The position numbers and the translations under genes are program-made. Shown in pieces: positions 7,722 through 15,559 of a stretch of DNA of 37,184 nucleotides; within the stretch, counting starts at the first letter, position 1, and each line of letters opens with the position of its first letter. The stretch covers positions 1 to 37,184 of the forward strand of contig JAQVKX010000002.1 in NCBI GenBank assembly GCA_028694425.1, read 5' to 3'. The notes beneath the pieces are model-generated. The model was not told where the DNA came from. It did not search any database and worked only from the letters and a program-made list of their open reading frames with translations. This stretch comes from Candidatus Gastranaerophilales bacterium (lineage in GTDB: Bacteria > Cyanobacteriota > Vampirovibrionia > Gastranaerophilales > Gastranaerophilaceae).

Positions 7722-7755
7722 TTTATTATAAATCAAACGTTTGATTTATAATAAA
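7722..7755. terminator. 34-bp perfect palindrome downstream of bcp
   Basis: TTTATTATAAATCAAAC is followed directly by its exact complement, centred at 7738/7739, with a T-rich run just before it. As a cruciform or RNA hairpin it could end bcp transcription. A protein-binding site is equally possible. Confidence 0.55.
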
Positions 7756-7828
7756 GCAAGCAAAATTATTAAAATTATACTTATTCACCTTTAAAAATTT
7801 TCTCACTTAACCACTTATTTTCATACTC

Positions 7829-7857
7829 TTGACAAATCTATTGTAATGGTATATAAT
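7829..7857 (+). promoter_or_regulatory. Consensus sigma70 promoter of hicAB
   Basis: TTGACA (7829-7834) and TATAAT (7852-7857) are perfect hexamers with a 17-nt spacer. Transcription should start near 7864, which is the A of the hicA start codon, so a leaderless mRNA is predicted. Confidence 0.9.
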
Positions 7858-7863
7858 TACAAT
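7840..7863. promoter_or_regulatory. Probable HicB operator overlapping the -10 box
   Basis: ATTGTAAT (7840-7847) and ATTACAAT (7856-7863) are perfect 8-bp inverted repeats around the -10 hexamer. This fits autorepression by the ribbon-helix-helix part of HicB. Confidence 0.65.
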
Positions 7864-8058
7864 ATGAAAGTTAAAGAAATCATCAAATTACTTGAAAAAG
7901 ATGGCTGGTTTATGGTTGCACAACGTGGAAGCCATCGGCAGTATAAACATAATAATAAAAAAGGTCGAGTTACAATCCCCGGCAAATTAAGTGATGATTT
8001 AGCAAAAGGAACATTAGCCAGTATTTTTAGACAAGCACAAATGAAAGGTGAACAATAA
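7864..8058 (+). CDS. hicA: HicA-family mRNA interferase toxin
   Basis: Toxin of a type II toxin-antitoxin system; HicA proteins have a dsRNA-binding-like fold and cleave mRNA. The 64-residue protein reads MKVKEIIKLLEKDGW ... RGSHRQYKH, with the catalytic histidine at H24, then a VTIPG strand and a C-terminal helix. I chose ATG 7864. The in-frame ATG at 7846 lies inside the promoter and would be upstream of the transcription start. No Shine-Dalgarno site exists for 7864, consistent with leaderless translation. The stop overlaps the hicB start (TAATG). Confidence 0.92.
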   Translation: MKVKEIIKLLEKDGWFMVAQRGSHRQYKHNNKKGRVTIPGKLSDDLAKGTLASIFRQAQMKGEQ

Positions 8059-8393
8059 TGCAAAATTATTTAATAATAATTGAAAAAGCAGAAAATAATT
8101 ATTCTGCATATTCTCCTGATGTTGATGGTTGTGTTGCAACCGGAAAAACTGTTGAAGAAGTAAGAAGAAATTTCTTGGAAGCATTAGAATTTCATCTTGA
8201 AGGACTACGGGAAGATGGTATTGAAATCCCCAACCCTAAAAGCGATTTTAGCTTCACAAGTGAAGAATGTTCCGGAGTACTGAATGTCAGAACAAAAAAA
8301 ACTACACATTTAAAACTGATTAAACTGGCAGAAAAAGAGCATGTTTCTGTTTCGCATCTGGTTAATGATGCTATAATAAAGCAGTATGGCTAA
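8058..8393 (+). CDS. hicB: HicB-family antitoxin
   Basis: Antitoxin partner of HicA. The 111-residue protein has the N-terminal HicB fold (YLIIIEKAENNYSAYSPDVDGCVATGKTVEE) that masks the toxin. Its C-terminal ribbon-helix-helix domain (VRTKKTTHLKLIKLAEKEH, about 78-111) should bind the palindrome at 7840-7863. The start codon overlaps the hicA stop by one base, so the two are translationally coupled. Confidence 0.93.
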   Translation: MQNYLIIIEKAENNYSAYSPDVDGCVATGKTVEEVRRNFLEALEFHLEGLREDGIEIPNPKSDFSFTSEECSGVLNVRTKKTTHLKLIKLAEKEHVSVSHLVNDAIIKQYG

Positions 8394-8395
8394 TT

Positions 8396-8668
8396 TTATA
8401 ACTTAAGCAATATTCCTATTTTTTCATTAAATCGGGATATTCTTTTTACCAAAGTGTTTGATAATCCTGCCAAAATGGAGGTTTCAAGAAGATTATCAGA
8501 CTCATAAATTTTTTCGGTTAAAACTTCCAATTGACTTGAGACTAATGCACAAGTCCATTTTTTTGCAAAAATGTCCTTGAGCAAAGTCTCATGACGTCTA
8601 GTGTCAAAACGGCGGAAAAGTGTGACTTTCCGCCGTTTCTCACTTTTGTAAGGTCGATCGCTACACAA
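8396..8668 (-). CDS. Doubtful small ORF, N-terminal part made of repeats
   Basis: A 90-codon frame. The first half is the translation of hairpin repeats (8607-8638 and flanks). The second half (LEVLTEKIYESDN ... LSNTLVKRISRFNEKIG) looks like a helical-hairpin protein and is faintly reminiscent of Spo0E-like phosphatases. It may be a real small protein whose start was overwritten, or a remnant. No ribosome binding site was found. Confidence 0.22.
   Translation of the reverse strand: MCSDRPYKSEKRRKVTLFRRFDTRRHETLLKDIFAKKWTCALVSSQLEVLTEKIYESDNLLETSILAGLSNTLVKRISRFNEKIGILLKL
8607..8638. repeat. Perfect 12-bp stem hairpin
   Basis: AAACGGCGGAAA and TTTCCGCCGTTT separated by 8 nt. GC-rich stem in an AT-rich spacer. 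Confidence 0.7.
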
Positions 8669-8711
8669 GTCTCAAAATTATAAATTTTGGACTTGTGCAG
8701 CGAGCTCGACT
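8653..8711. repeat. Imperfect hairpin related to 6375-6431
   Basis: The arms meet at AAAATT-ata-AATTTT. The right arm AATTTTGGACTTGTGCAG is shared base for base with the hairpin at 6375-6431, while the outer arms differ. Confidence 0.65.
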
Positions 8712-8830
8712 TGACAATACCATTATTTTACTGCGGAAATAACGTACTTTTTTTAGTTTGCTCATAATACCTCTTTTCTGCATTATTCTGGACATTTTCC
8801 ATTTAAATGTGTTTATTCCAAAATATCATA

Positions 8831-8859
8831 TAGACATTTTAAAGTCAAGTATCCATAAT
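8831..8859 (+). promoter_or_regulatory. Likely promoter of the XRE regulator
   Basis: TAGACA (8831-8836), a 17-nt spacer and CATAAT (8854-8859) precede the gene's ribosome binding site. GACATTTTAAAGTC over the -35 box is a loose palindrome that could be an operator. Confidence 0.5.
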
Positions 8860-8879
8860 AATGAAAGAGGAGCACTATT

Positions 8880-9116
8880 ATGAATACACAACAAAAATTT
8901 GGTAAAAGAATTAAAATTGAAAGAATAATGAGGGATTGGACTATTGAAAAACTGGCTGAAGAAGCAGGATTGGGAACATCTACTATCGGGCAGGTTGAAA
9001 ATGGCTCCAGTTCTCCGACATTGGATACAATAGAAAAACTTGCCAAAGCTTTGGATTTTAAAATCCATGAACTTTTAATTTTTGATGACTTAGATAAATT
9101 TGCACGAAAAAAATAA
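8880..9116 (+). CDS. XRE/Cro-type transcriptional regulator
   Basis: A 78-residue single-domain HTH_3 protein: FGKRIKIERIMRDWTIEKLA, then AGLGTSTIGQVENGSSSP (recognition helix about residues 33-44) and LDTIEKLAKALDFKI. It probably represses its own promoter. AAAGAGGAG precedes the ATG. Targets are unknown; neighbours are hicAB upstream and nadE downstream (44-nt gap). Confidence 0.88.
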   Translation: MNTQQKFGKRIKIERIMRDWTIEKLAEEAGLGTSTIGQVENGSSSPTLDTIEKLAKALDFKIHELLIFDDLDKFARKK

Positions 9117-9160
9117 TTTATTGCTATAATTATATTGTTAAAGTTTAATTCGGGATTTTT

Positions 9161-11035
9161 ATGGATTTAAATTACAATAATATTGTTATGGCACAGCTTA
9201 ATCCGCTGCCAGGGTGTGTTGAAAAGAATGCCCAAAAAGTCATGCAATCAATTAAAAATGCCCAAAAAATAAACTCTGACCTGATTATTTTTCCTGAATT
9301 AACCTTAATGGGTTATCCGATAATGGATACTATTGACAGGCATCCTGTAATTGTAGAAGAAAACGTTAATTGGCTTAAAAAAATTGCTGAAATTACTGAT
9401 AAAACCCATGCCATAGTGGGTTTTGTTGAACCAAGAAACGGACAAATCGTCGGAAAACGCTATTACAACGCTGTTGCAATTCTCGGAGATGGAAAAATCA
9501 AAGGAATAGTCAGAAAAAGTTTGCTTCCGACTTATTCAGAATTCAATGATTACAGATACTTCGAACCATCACCGGTTGTAGGAGTTCAAAGCGGTGAAAC
9601 CTTGGGCGATTTTGGCTTCGCCAAAATCGCCCAAGGAGAAGGTTTAATTGATATTAACGGCTTAAAATGTGCCGTTGTAATCTGTGAAGACGGCTGGAAT
9701 GATAAAGATTTTTTCTCAAATCCTTTGTATAATTTTGACCCTGTAGAAATTTTAGCAAAAGCAAAGCCTGATGTAATTATCAACTGCTCGGCCTCCCCTA
9801 CCAGAAGTAAAAAAGAGCAGTTAAAGCATAATTTGTTTTCTTTCACATCAAAAAAGTATCAAATCCCGATTATTTATGTAAATCAGGTCGGAGCAATCGA
9901 TGATATTTCTTTTGACGGTTCAAGCAGAGTTTACAATTCAAATGGTGAGTTAATCGCCCGCGGAAAGTCTTTTGAAGAAGATTTTATTCCGATAAATCTT
10001 GAAACAGGCGGTAAAATTGAACCGTTAACAAGAGGACTGGAAAAAACATTGACAGAGCAAAAAGTTTTTTCGCTTGACTATGAACCTGACTTAGAGAGAA
10101 CTTATAAAACAATTATTCAGGGAATAAGGGACTATTTCGGTAAAAACAGCTTAAAACGTGCTGTTTTAGGACTTTCAGGCGGACTTGATTCTTCCGTTTG
10201 TGCAACTTTATTGACAGATGCACTGGGAGCAGAAAATGTTTTCGGTGTGAGCATGCCTTCTGTTATTACAAGCCAAGAAAGCAAAGACGATGCGGCACAG
10301 TTAGCAAAAAATCTCAGAATAAACTTTGCCACAGCACCGATTAAAGAAATGGTCAATACAATAAACGAACAGTTAAAGCCTTTATTTGAAAAGGTTGAAA
10401 AGGATTGGAACGGTAACAGACACAAAAATTCTTATGTGCAGGATAATGTTCAGGCACGTTCTCGTGCGAATTTGCTATGGGGTATAGCAAACGAGTTTGA
10501 GGCAACGATTCCGATTGCAACGTCCGATAAATCAGAGCTTTATATGGGTTATGCCACCATAAACGGTGATATGTCAGGCGGTTTTGCACCGATTGCGGAT
10601 GTGCCCAAAACAAAACTCTTTGCTCTTGCAAGATGGTTAAATAAAAACAGAGAGGTTAAAAACGCTATTCCTGAAGCCATAATCTTAAAACCGCCCGGTG
10701 CAGAACTTGCAATTAACCCCAAAACAGGCAAACCGCTTAAGGCAGAAGAAGCTCTAATGCCTTATGAATTTATGGATGAAGTTATTTGGCGGATAGAAAA
10801 TAAACACGAAAGCTATCAAGATATGATAAATTCCACTTTTTTATATGAGACAAAAAACAACGTTACGTCTGATGAAAAACGTGCCTGGCTTGATAAATTT
10901 TACAAACGTATGTCGGGAGCCCTTTATAAATGGTCAATTCTTCCGCCTTCCGTGATTGTAGAGGGGCGTTCAATCAACAAAAACGACTACCGCCAACCGA
11001 TAACATCAGGGAAAATAGATTACAAAGGAAGTTAA
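9161..11035 (+). CDS. nadE: Glutamine-dependent NAD+ synthetase
   Basis: Makes NAD+ from deamido-NAD+ using glutamine as nitrogen donor, the last step of NAD synthesis. The 624-residue protein has an N-terminal nitrilase-type glutaminase domain with catalytic triad E46 (FPELTL), K119 (VRKSLLP) and C175 (VICEDGW). The C-terminal synthetase domain has the PP-loop SGGLDSS at 339-345. The internal segment 147-159 (TLGDFGFAKIAQG) is encoded by a perfect 37-nt palindrome and looks like an in-frame insertion just before the catalytic cysteine strand. It does not interrupt a known active-site residue. Confidence 0.95.
   Translation: MDLNYNNIVMAQLNPLPGCVEKNAQKVMQSIKNAQKINSDLIIFPELTLMGYPIMDTIDRHPVIVEENVNWLKKIAEITDKTHAIVGFVEPRNGQIVGKRYYNAVAILGDGKIKGIVRKSLLPTYSEFNDYRYFEPSPVVGVQSGETLGDFGFAKIAQGEGLIDINGLKCAVVICEDGWNDKDFFSNPLYNFDPVEILAKAKPDVIINCSASPTRSKKEQLKHNLFSFTSKKYQIPIIYVNQVGAIDDISFDGSSRVYNSNGELIARGKSFEEDFIPINLETGGKIEPLTRGLEKTLTEQKVFSLDYEPDLERTYKTIIQGIRDYFGKNSLKRAVLGLSGGLDSSVCATLLTDALGAENVFGVSMPSVITSQESKDDAAQLAKNLRINFATAPIKEMVNTINEQLKPLFEKVEKDWNGNRHKNSYVQDNVQARSRANLLWGIANEFEATIPIATSDKSELYMGYATINGDMSGGFAPIADVPKTKLFALARWLNKNREVKNAIPEAIILKPPGAELAINPKTGKPLKAEEALMPYEFMDEVIWRIENKHESYQDMINSTFLYETKNNVTSDEKRAWLDKFYKRMSGALYKWSILPPSVIVEGRSINKNDYRQPITSGKIDYKGS
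9600..9636. repeat. Perfect 37-nt palindrome inside nadE
   Basis: CCTTGGGCGATTTTGG and its exact complement flank a CTTCG tip. The stem of 16-17 bp with a UUCG-like tip would be very stable in the mRNA. It is in frame. Confidence 0.85.
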
Positions 11036-11132
11036 AAACATTACATAATGTAAATCTTTTGTCAAAAAGTAGCAAAAAAATTTATTTTGAAGTTTATAAC
11101 TAATTGTTTATTGGTATAAAGGAGTTAAATTT

Positions 11133-11582
11133 ATGATTGTATCAGGTGTTAATTATTTTAGTCCTAAAAAACGTTCCGATGTGAGTTTTAAGATGAGATT
11201 TGATGATAAATTTAAAGCTGCATTAAAAAGTGTATCTGCTTCTGCAATAAAAGAAGATGCAACAGCATGGTTTGAAATTGTAGAAAAGAGACTGCCAAGA
11301 CTTAGGGATTTAGATGATCGTATTGAAGTTAAAGGACTTTTCTCCGAATTAAAAAGGTATAACGCAAATAACATAAATCCCAGACCTCGTCATATTGAGT
11401 CTGGTTATAACCCTAAAGATAGTGATTCTTGCTTGTTTATAAATGTTGGTGGTGAAAATGTTAAAATTTCCGGCGAAACCCCATTAGGTATAATTAGAAA
11501 CGCGATTAGTTATTTTGAACATTTGGAGCCTATTAAAAAATTATTAGACGAAGCCGCAAGTAAAGGAATTGATGCATTATAG
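11133..11582 (+). CDS. Unknown small protein with MI..S / VSFK N-terminal signature
   Basis: A 149-residue soluble protein of unknown function. It begins MIVSGVNYFSPKKRSDVSFKM. The opening MI plus a short VSF(K) motif at 17-20 recurs in the proteins at 27590, 28130 and 29251. The rest is mixed alpha/beta with no recognised domain (FINVGGENVKISGET about 104-118). AAAGGAG precedes the ATG. It stands alone between nadE and glmU. Confidence 0.75.
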   Translation: MIVSGVNYFSPKKRSDVSFKMRFDDKFKAALKSVSASAIKEDATAWFEIVEKRLPRLRDLDDRIEVKGLFSELKRYNANNINPRPRHIESGYNPKDSDSCLFINVGGENVKISGETPLGIIRNAISYFEHLEPIKKLLDEAASKGIDAL

Positions 11583-11612
11583 AATATAACTATTAAATAA
11601 ACTTTAACAAGC

Positions 11613-12890
11613 TTAACTTTTTACATAATTCTCAATAATTTTCATCGGAACACGAGCGACAGCGAGTGCCTTGTTTTCTACGTTTTTTGTAACAACAGTT
11701 CCTGCACCTATTACAGCTTGTTCTCCGATTTCAACAGGTGCTACAAGCACGGAATTTGACCCGATGCTTGCTCCGTTTTTGATTACGGTTTTGCTTTTTG
11801 CTTTGGTAAAATGGTTGTAATTTGCCGTGATTGTTCCTGCACCGACGTTAACATCACTGCCTATTTCGCTATCACCAATGTATGTCAAGTGACATGCATT
11901 GGTATTAGATGCAATTTTTGATTTTTTTACTTCAACAAAATTACCTATTTTAACATTATCGCCAAGCTCAACCCCGCCTCTGATATGGGCAAAAGGTCCT
12001 ATATGACAATTTTTTCCGATTTTGTTTTTGCCTGTTACATAAACGCTGGGATAAATCACTGTATCAGAGCCGATTTGTGTATCAGCACTAATCCATGTTG
12101 TTACAGGGTCAACAATCATAACTCCGTTTTCAAGGTGTTTATTAATTGTTTTTTGGTTTAGCAATTTTGTTGCTTCAGCAAGATCTGCTTTGGAATTTAT
12201 TCCGAGAACCTCCTCATTATCCTCCAAAAGATATACATTGATATTAAAATCACACTTAACTCCCCAAGAAATAATATCGGTTAAATAATATTCACCTTGA
12301 GAATTATTGTTTGTAAGTTTAGAAAAAACCGGTTTAATTTTTTGCCAATTTAAACAATAAATACCCGCATTAACTTCCTTAATCTTTTTTTGAGCAGGAC
12401 TTGCATCTTTCTCTTCGACAATTGCGGTCAAATTATCACCATCTCTGATTATTCTCCCGTAATTTGTCGGATTTTCATAAACTGTACTCATAACTGTTAA
12501 ATCGGATTTTTTATTTTTATGAAATTCAATAAACTTTTTCAAAGTTTCTTCGGTAATTAAAGGAGCATCTCCGCATAAAATAAGAATTTCACCTTCAAAA
12601 TTTTCGAGCTCAGGACAAACCATACTAACCGCATGACCTGTTCCAAGCTGCGGTGATTGTAAAACAGTTGATGCGGTTTTATAATTTTCCGTCACGAATT
12701 TGCTTACATCTTCAGCCTGATGCCCAACAATGACAAAAGATTTTTCGATTAAATCTGTTTTATTAACCGCATCTAAGACATACCCCAAGAGGGTTTTGCC
12801 TAAAATCTCGTGTAAAACTTTAGGTTGTTCGGATTTCATCCTTGTACCTTTGCCGGCTGCCAGAATTATTGCGTTTATGTTTTTTTTCAT
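11613..12890 (-). CDS. glmU: Bifunctional UDP-GlcNAc pyrophosphorylase / GlcN-1-P acetyltransferase
   Basis: Makes UDP-N-acetylglucosamine for peptidoglycan and lipopolysaccharide. The N-terminal nucleotidyltransferase domain has LAAGKGTRMKSEQPKVLHEI (11-30) and GDAPLI. The C-terminal left-handed beta-helix acetyltransferase has hexapeptides (IGPFAHIRGGVELGDNVKIGN), the likely catalytic His in NACHLTYIGD, and GAGTITANYNHFTKAKSKT. At 425 residues it is somewhat shorter than E. coli GlmU (456), ending soon after VARVPMKI. AAGGA is spaced seven bases from the ATG at 12890. Confidence 0.95.
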   Translation of the reverse strand: MKKNINAIILAAGKGTRMKSEQPKVLHEILGKTLLGYVLDAVNKTDLIEKSFVIVGHQAEDVSKFVTENYKTASTVLQSPQLGTGHAVSMVCPELENFEGEILILCGDAPLITEETLKKFIEFHKNKKSDLTVMSTVYENPTNYGRIIRDGDNLTAIVEEKDASPAQKKIKEVNAGIYCLNWQKIKPVFSKLTNNNSQGEYYLTDIISWGVKCDFNINVYLLEDNEEVLGINSKADLAEATKLLNQKTINKHLENGVMIVDPVTTWISADTQIGSDTVIYPSVYVTGKNKIGKNCHIGPFAHIRGGVELGDNVKIGNFVEVKKSKIASNTNACHLTYIGDSEIGSDVNVGAGTITANYNHFTKAKSKTVIKNGASIGSNSVLVAPVEIGEQAVIGAGTVVTKNVENKALAVARVPMKIIENYVKS

Positions 12891-12927
12891 ATTTAGTTCC
12901 TTATTTTTTATTATATAACATTAGTTT

Positions 12928-12952
12928 AATGGTAGGGTGCATTTATGCACCA
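12928..12952 (+). repeat. Left REP-like inverted repeat of the RAYT locus
   Basis: AAT, then GGTAGGGTGCATTTATGCAC, then CA. The GTAGG head is at 12932. It is an exact 25-nt inverted copy of 13542-13566 on the other side of the transposase. Confidence 0.9.
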
Positions 12953-12967
12953 CATTATAAATCATTA

Positions 12968-13522
12968 TCATTCTAAGTCATATTGCACAATTTCCCTTAT
13001 ATCTTTCTCTTGACTTCCCCAATTAATATCATAATTCCCTCGCTTTACATATTTATTAAAAGAAGAAAATTCCCAATCTTTAACATTTTTAACAAGTCCA
13101 TGTTTAACCGGATTATAATGAATATAATCCAAATGAATGTTTAAACTATCATCATTTTTTATTGTATGTTCATAATATCTGCGTTGCCATACTCCTGATT
13201 CATTACGCTTGAGCATACTGGGAGTAATATATTTTTTAATTCTGCTTAAATATTTTTCATTAATAATATTATGAGAAAAATATTGTTTTATTTCAATAAT
13301 AATTTTAGGATAATCATTTATATTTTCAGGACGAAGGATTAAATGAAAATGGTCTTTCAGTATCACAATAGCTGTAATTTCAAAGTTATATTTATCTTTT
13401 GCCAGTTTAAATCCGTTTCTCAGATGTTCAACATTATCAATTAAAATAGGATTACGCTTAAAAGTAACACAAGTAATAAAAACATAATAGCCATCAAGAA
13501 ATAATCTTCTGTAATTAGACAT
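12968..13522 (-). CDS. REP-associated tyrosine transposase (RAYT, IS200/Y1 superfamily)
   Basis: A 184-residue HUH single-strand transposase. The HUH motif is HFH at 58-60 (LKDHFHLIL). The probable catalytic Tyr is Y133 in LDYIHYNPVKHGLV, and WQRRYYEHTIK (112-122) is the RAYT-type block. RAYTs cleave REP hairpins and are domesticated, generally single-copy relatives of IS200 transposases. The gene is bracketed by perfect 25-nt inverted REP-like repeats, the REPtron layout known from Enterobacteria. Hairpins with the same 5' head occur throughout the window, so it may be the enzyme that spread them; that link is inference. AAGGTGA precedes the ATG at 13522. Confidence 0.93.
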   Translation of the reverse strand: MSNYRRLFLDGYYVFITCVTFKRNPILIDNVEHLRNGFKLAKDKYNFEITAIVILKDHFHLILRPENINDYPKIIIEIKQYFSHNIINEKYLSRIKKYITPSMLKRNESGVWQRRYYEHTIKNDDSLNIHLDYIHYNPVKHGLVKNVKDWEFSSFNKYVKRGNYDINWGSQEKDIREIVQYDLE

Positions 13523-13541
13523 ACTTCACCTTAATTTATAT

Positions 13542-13566
13542 TGGTGCATAAATGCACCCTACCATT
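13542..13566 (-). repeat. Right REP-like inverted repeat of the RAYT locus
   Basis: Exact reverse complement of 12928-12952; the GTAGG head reads inward toward the transposase start. Confidence 0.9.
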
Positions 13567-13660
13567 GTTACCTTCATAATTATATCAGAAAAAATAATCC
13601 AAAAGTACATTGTTCATTAAATACGTTGGTGGTAGAATATGATTTAGTAAAAGAGGCATT

Positions 13661-14638
13661 ATGGACAATAGAATTTTTTTTGTTATAGACAAACTTGAAA
13701 TCAAACACTTTGAATTTAACAAGCTGGTAACAGATTTTTGGTTAATTAAAGAGTTGTTGGAACGTAAAGCAGAAGTTTTTATTACAACAATCGACAAATT
13801 GAGTTTGCACAATAAAAAAGCGTATTGTAAATGTCAAAAAGCTTGTGCTAAAGCGGATGACATTTATCTTGAAAAAAACCTTGAACATAAACAAATTGAA
13901 GATTTTTCTATTGTTATGTTCAGGCCCGACCCGCCTGTGGATTTAGATTATATAAATGCTACTTATATTTTTGATTTTGTAGATAAGGAAAAAACCATTG
14001 TTATAAATAATCCGAAAGCTATAAGGGATTTTAACGAAAAACTCCATGCAAATTTATTCAACGAATTTATGCCTGAAAATATAGTAACTTCAAGCATGGA
14101 AGAAATAGAATTGTTTTTGGAAAAAAACGAAGAAATAGTTCTAAAACCGCTTAACAGATGTTTCAGCTCCGGTGTTATGTATCTGAAAAATAACGATAAA
14201 AACACCCGCAGTATAATAAATTCCTTAACCAACAATCAATCAACACTGATTATGGTTCAAAAATACATTTCAAACGCACAATTTAGTGACAAAAGAGTTT
14301 TAATTTTAGGTGAAGATGTTCTTGAAGAGTGTGTTGTAAAACTCCCGAGCAGAGACGATTTTAAATTTAATACGCACAGCGATGACTTCATTAAAAAATC
14401 CGCCCTAACCGCAAGTGAAAAGATTAAATTCAAACAAGTTGCCCAAAAACTTAATTCTATGGGAATTTATATGGCCGGCTTAGATGTAATTGACGAACAA
14501 ATAATTGAAATTAATGTCACCAGTCCTTGTTATTTTATAAAAGAGATAAATAATTATTTTTCAACAAATTTGGAAAAAAGAATTGCAGATTATATTTTAA
14601 GTTTTATTGAGGTTGACTCAAAGCTTCGATTGTGCTGA
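13661..14638 (+). CDS. gshB: Glutathione synthetase-like ATP-grasp protein
   Basis: GshB joins gamma-glutamylcysteine and glycine to make glutathione. The 325-residue protein follows the prokaryotic GshB plan: FRPDPPVDLDYINATYIFD (88-106), INNPKAIRDFNEKLH, EIVLKPLN (about 158-165), MVQKYI, KRVLILGEDVL and GLDVIDEQIIEINVTSP. The glycine-rich ATP loop that normally follows KPL (GxGGxG) reads NRCFSSGV, and a CKCQKAC cluster (56-62) is added. The substrate may therefore differ, and no gshA is visible here. AAGAGG precedes the ATG. The 3' end overlaps the convergent kinase gene by 35 bases. Confidence 0.8.
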   Translation: MDNRIFFVIDKLEIKHFEFNKLVTDFWLIKELLERKAEVFITTIDKLSLHNKKAYCKCQKACAKADDIYLEKNLEHKQIEDFSIVMFRPDPPVDLDYINATYIFDFVDKEKTIVINNPKAIRDFNEKLHANLFNEFMPENIVTSSMEEIELFLEKNEEIVLKPLNRCFSSGVMYLKNNDKNTRSIINSLTNNQSTLIMVQKYISNAQFSDKRVLILGEDVLEECVVKLPSRDDFKFNTHSDDFIKKSALTASEKIKFKQVAQKLNSMGIYMAGLDVIDEQIIEINVTSPCYFIKEINNYFSTNLEKRIADYILSFIEVDSKLRLC

Positions 14639-15476
14639 AAATCCTGTCGGTTATAATCTCTATATAATCAACTTCAACCATACCGTTAATTATTACATCG
14701 GAAATTTTCATGGCAGGGCGAATATACTCTTGAGCTGTTTGGTTTACATCCCTAAACTGCATATCCGCTGCAGTTCCTGTTTTGCCTCTGGAAGCCGCCC
14801 TTCTGTACCATCTGTCTTTTAAAACATCTAAAGGCGTAAAGACATAAACTTTTATGTCCATAATCTCATGAAGACCATCGTTTAAAACATACAATCCTTC
14901 ATTTAGAATAACACTTGCAGGCTTTTTAATTTCTCCATCAGGCTTGGAAACACAGGTTACAAAATCATAATTAGGCGAAATCACAACTTTGCCCCTTTTT
15001 AAATCAGTTAAATGTTCTCTCATTAAGTCCAGATTAACAACATCCGGTGTATCAAAACTAAAGCCTGTTTTAAACAGATTTTCATAGTTTCCGGCTTCTA
15101 TCAATTCTTTTGAAGTGTCCTTAAAATAGTCATCACAGCGGATTACGGTATAAACACCTTCAATTTCATCCTTAACACAGGCTTTAACCGTATTATCAAC
15201 AAAAGTTGTTTTGCCCGAGGCAGATTCCCCCGCAATCCCTACAAGAAAAGTCCTTTTCTTTTCCTGAACGACTTTTCTTGCAAGATTCATAATAAATCCG
15301 TCATTTATTTTAATAAAAAGCGGTTGTTTTTCTTTTTTATCCTCTTCGACAATTTGTTTCAAAGCCTCGACAATAGTAGTTATTAACTCCATCTCATGCC
15401 GTTTTGAATAAAAATTATAATCCGTTAAATGAAAGCCTTTTGTCATCCTCTTCCCAACGTTAGTAACTATTATCAT
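14604..15476 (-). CDS. Uridine kinase / phosphoribulokinase-family P-loop kinase
   Basis: A 290-residue kinase of the PRK/uridine kinase family. Walker A is GIAGESASGKTT (80-91), followed by RCDDYFKD, a substrate-binding style loop (SFDTPDVVNLDLM) and RWYRRAASRGKTG. It probably phosphorylates uridine or a related nucleoside or sugar; the exact substrate cannot be told. It has an extra N-terminal stretch of about 75 residues. The start is uncertain: ATG 15476 is used here, but 15446 and 15392 are possible and none has a good ribosome binding site. Confidence 0.75.
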   Translation of the reverse strand: MIIVTNVGKRMTKGFHLTDYNFYSKRHEMELITTIVEALKQIVEEDKKEKQPLFIKINDGFIMNLARKVVQEKKRTFLVGIAGESASGKTTFVDNTVKACVKDEIEGVYTVIRCDDYFKDTSKELIEAGNYENLFKTGFSFDTPDVVNLDLMREHLTDLKRGKVVISPNYDFVTCVSKPDGEIKKPASVILNEGLYVLNDGLHEIMDIKVYVFTPLDVLKDRWYRRAASRGKTGTAADMQFRDVNQTAQEYIRPAMKISDVIINGMVEVDYIEIITDRIFSTIEALSQPQ

Positions 15477-15559
15477 GTTAACCCAAAATTTGATAAATTT
15501 CTTAGATTGTGAAAATATTTTAATATTTACTTAAAATATTTATGCGGTAAAATTAAAAG

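Larger units (their letters stand above)
8394..8879. other. Gene-poor stretch between hicAB and the XRE regulator
   Basis: Besides the doubtful ORF at 8396-8668, it holds two hairpins (8607-8638 and 8653-8711), an AT-rich stretch, and a promoter-like pair in front of the regulator. Confidence 0.6.

Noticed and set aside
8813-9068. Two minus-strand frames over the XRE gene
   Set aside because: Overlap a clear HTH gene with a strong ribosome binding site; composition is that of antisense frames.
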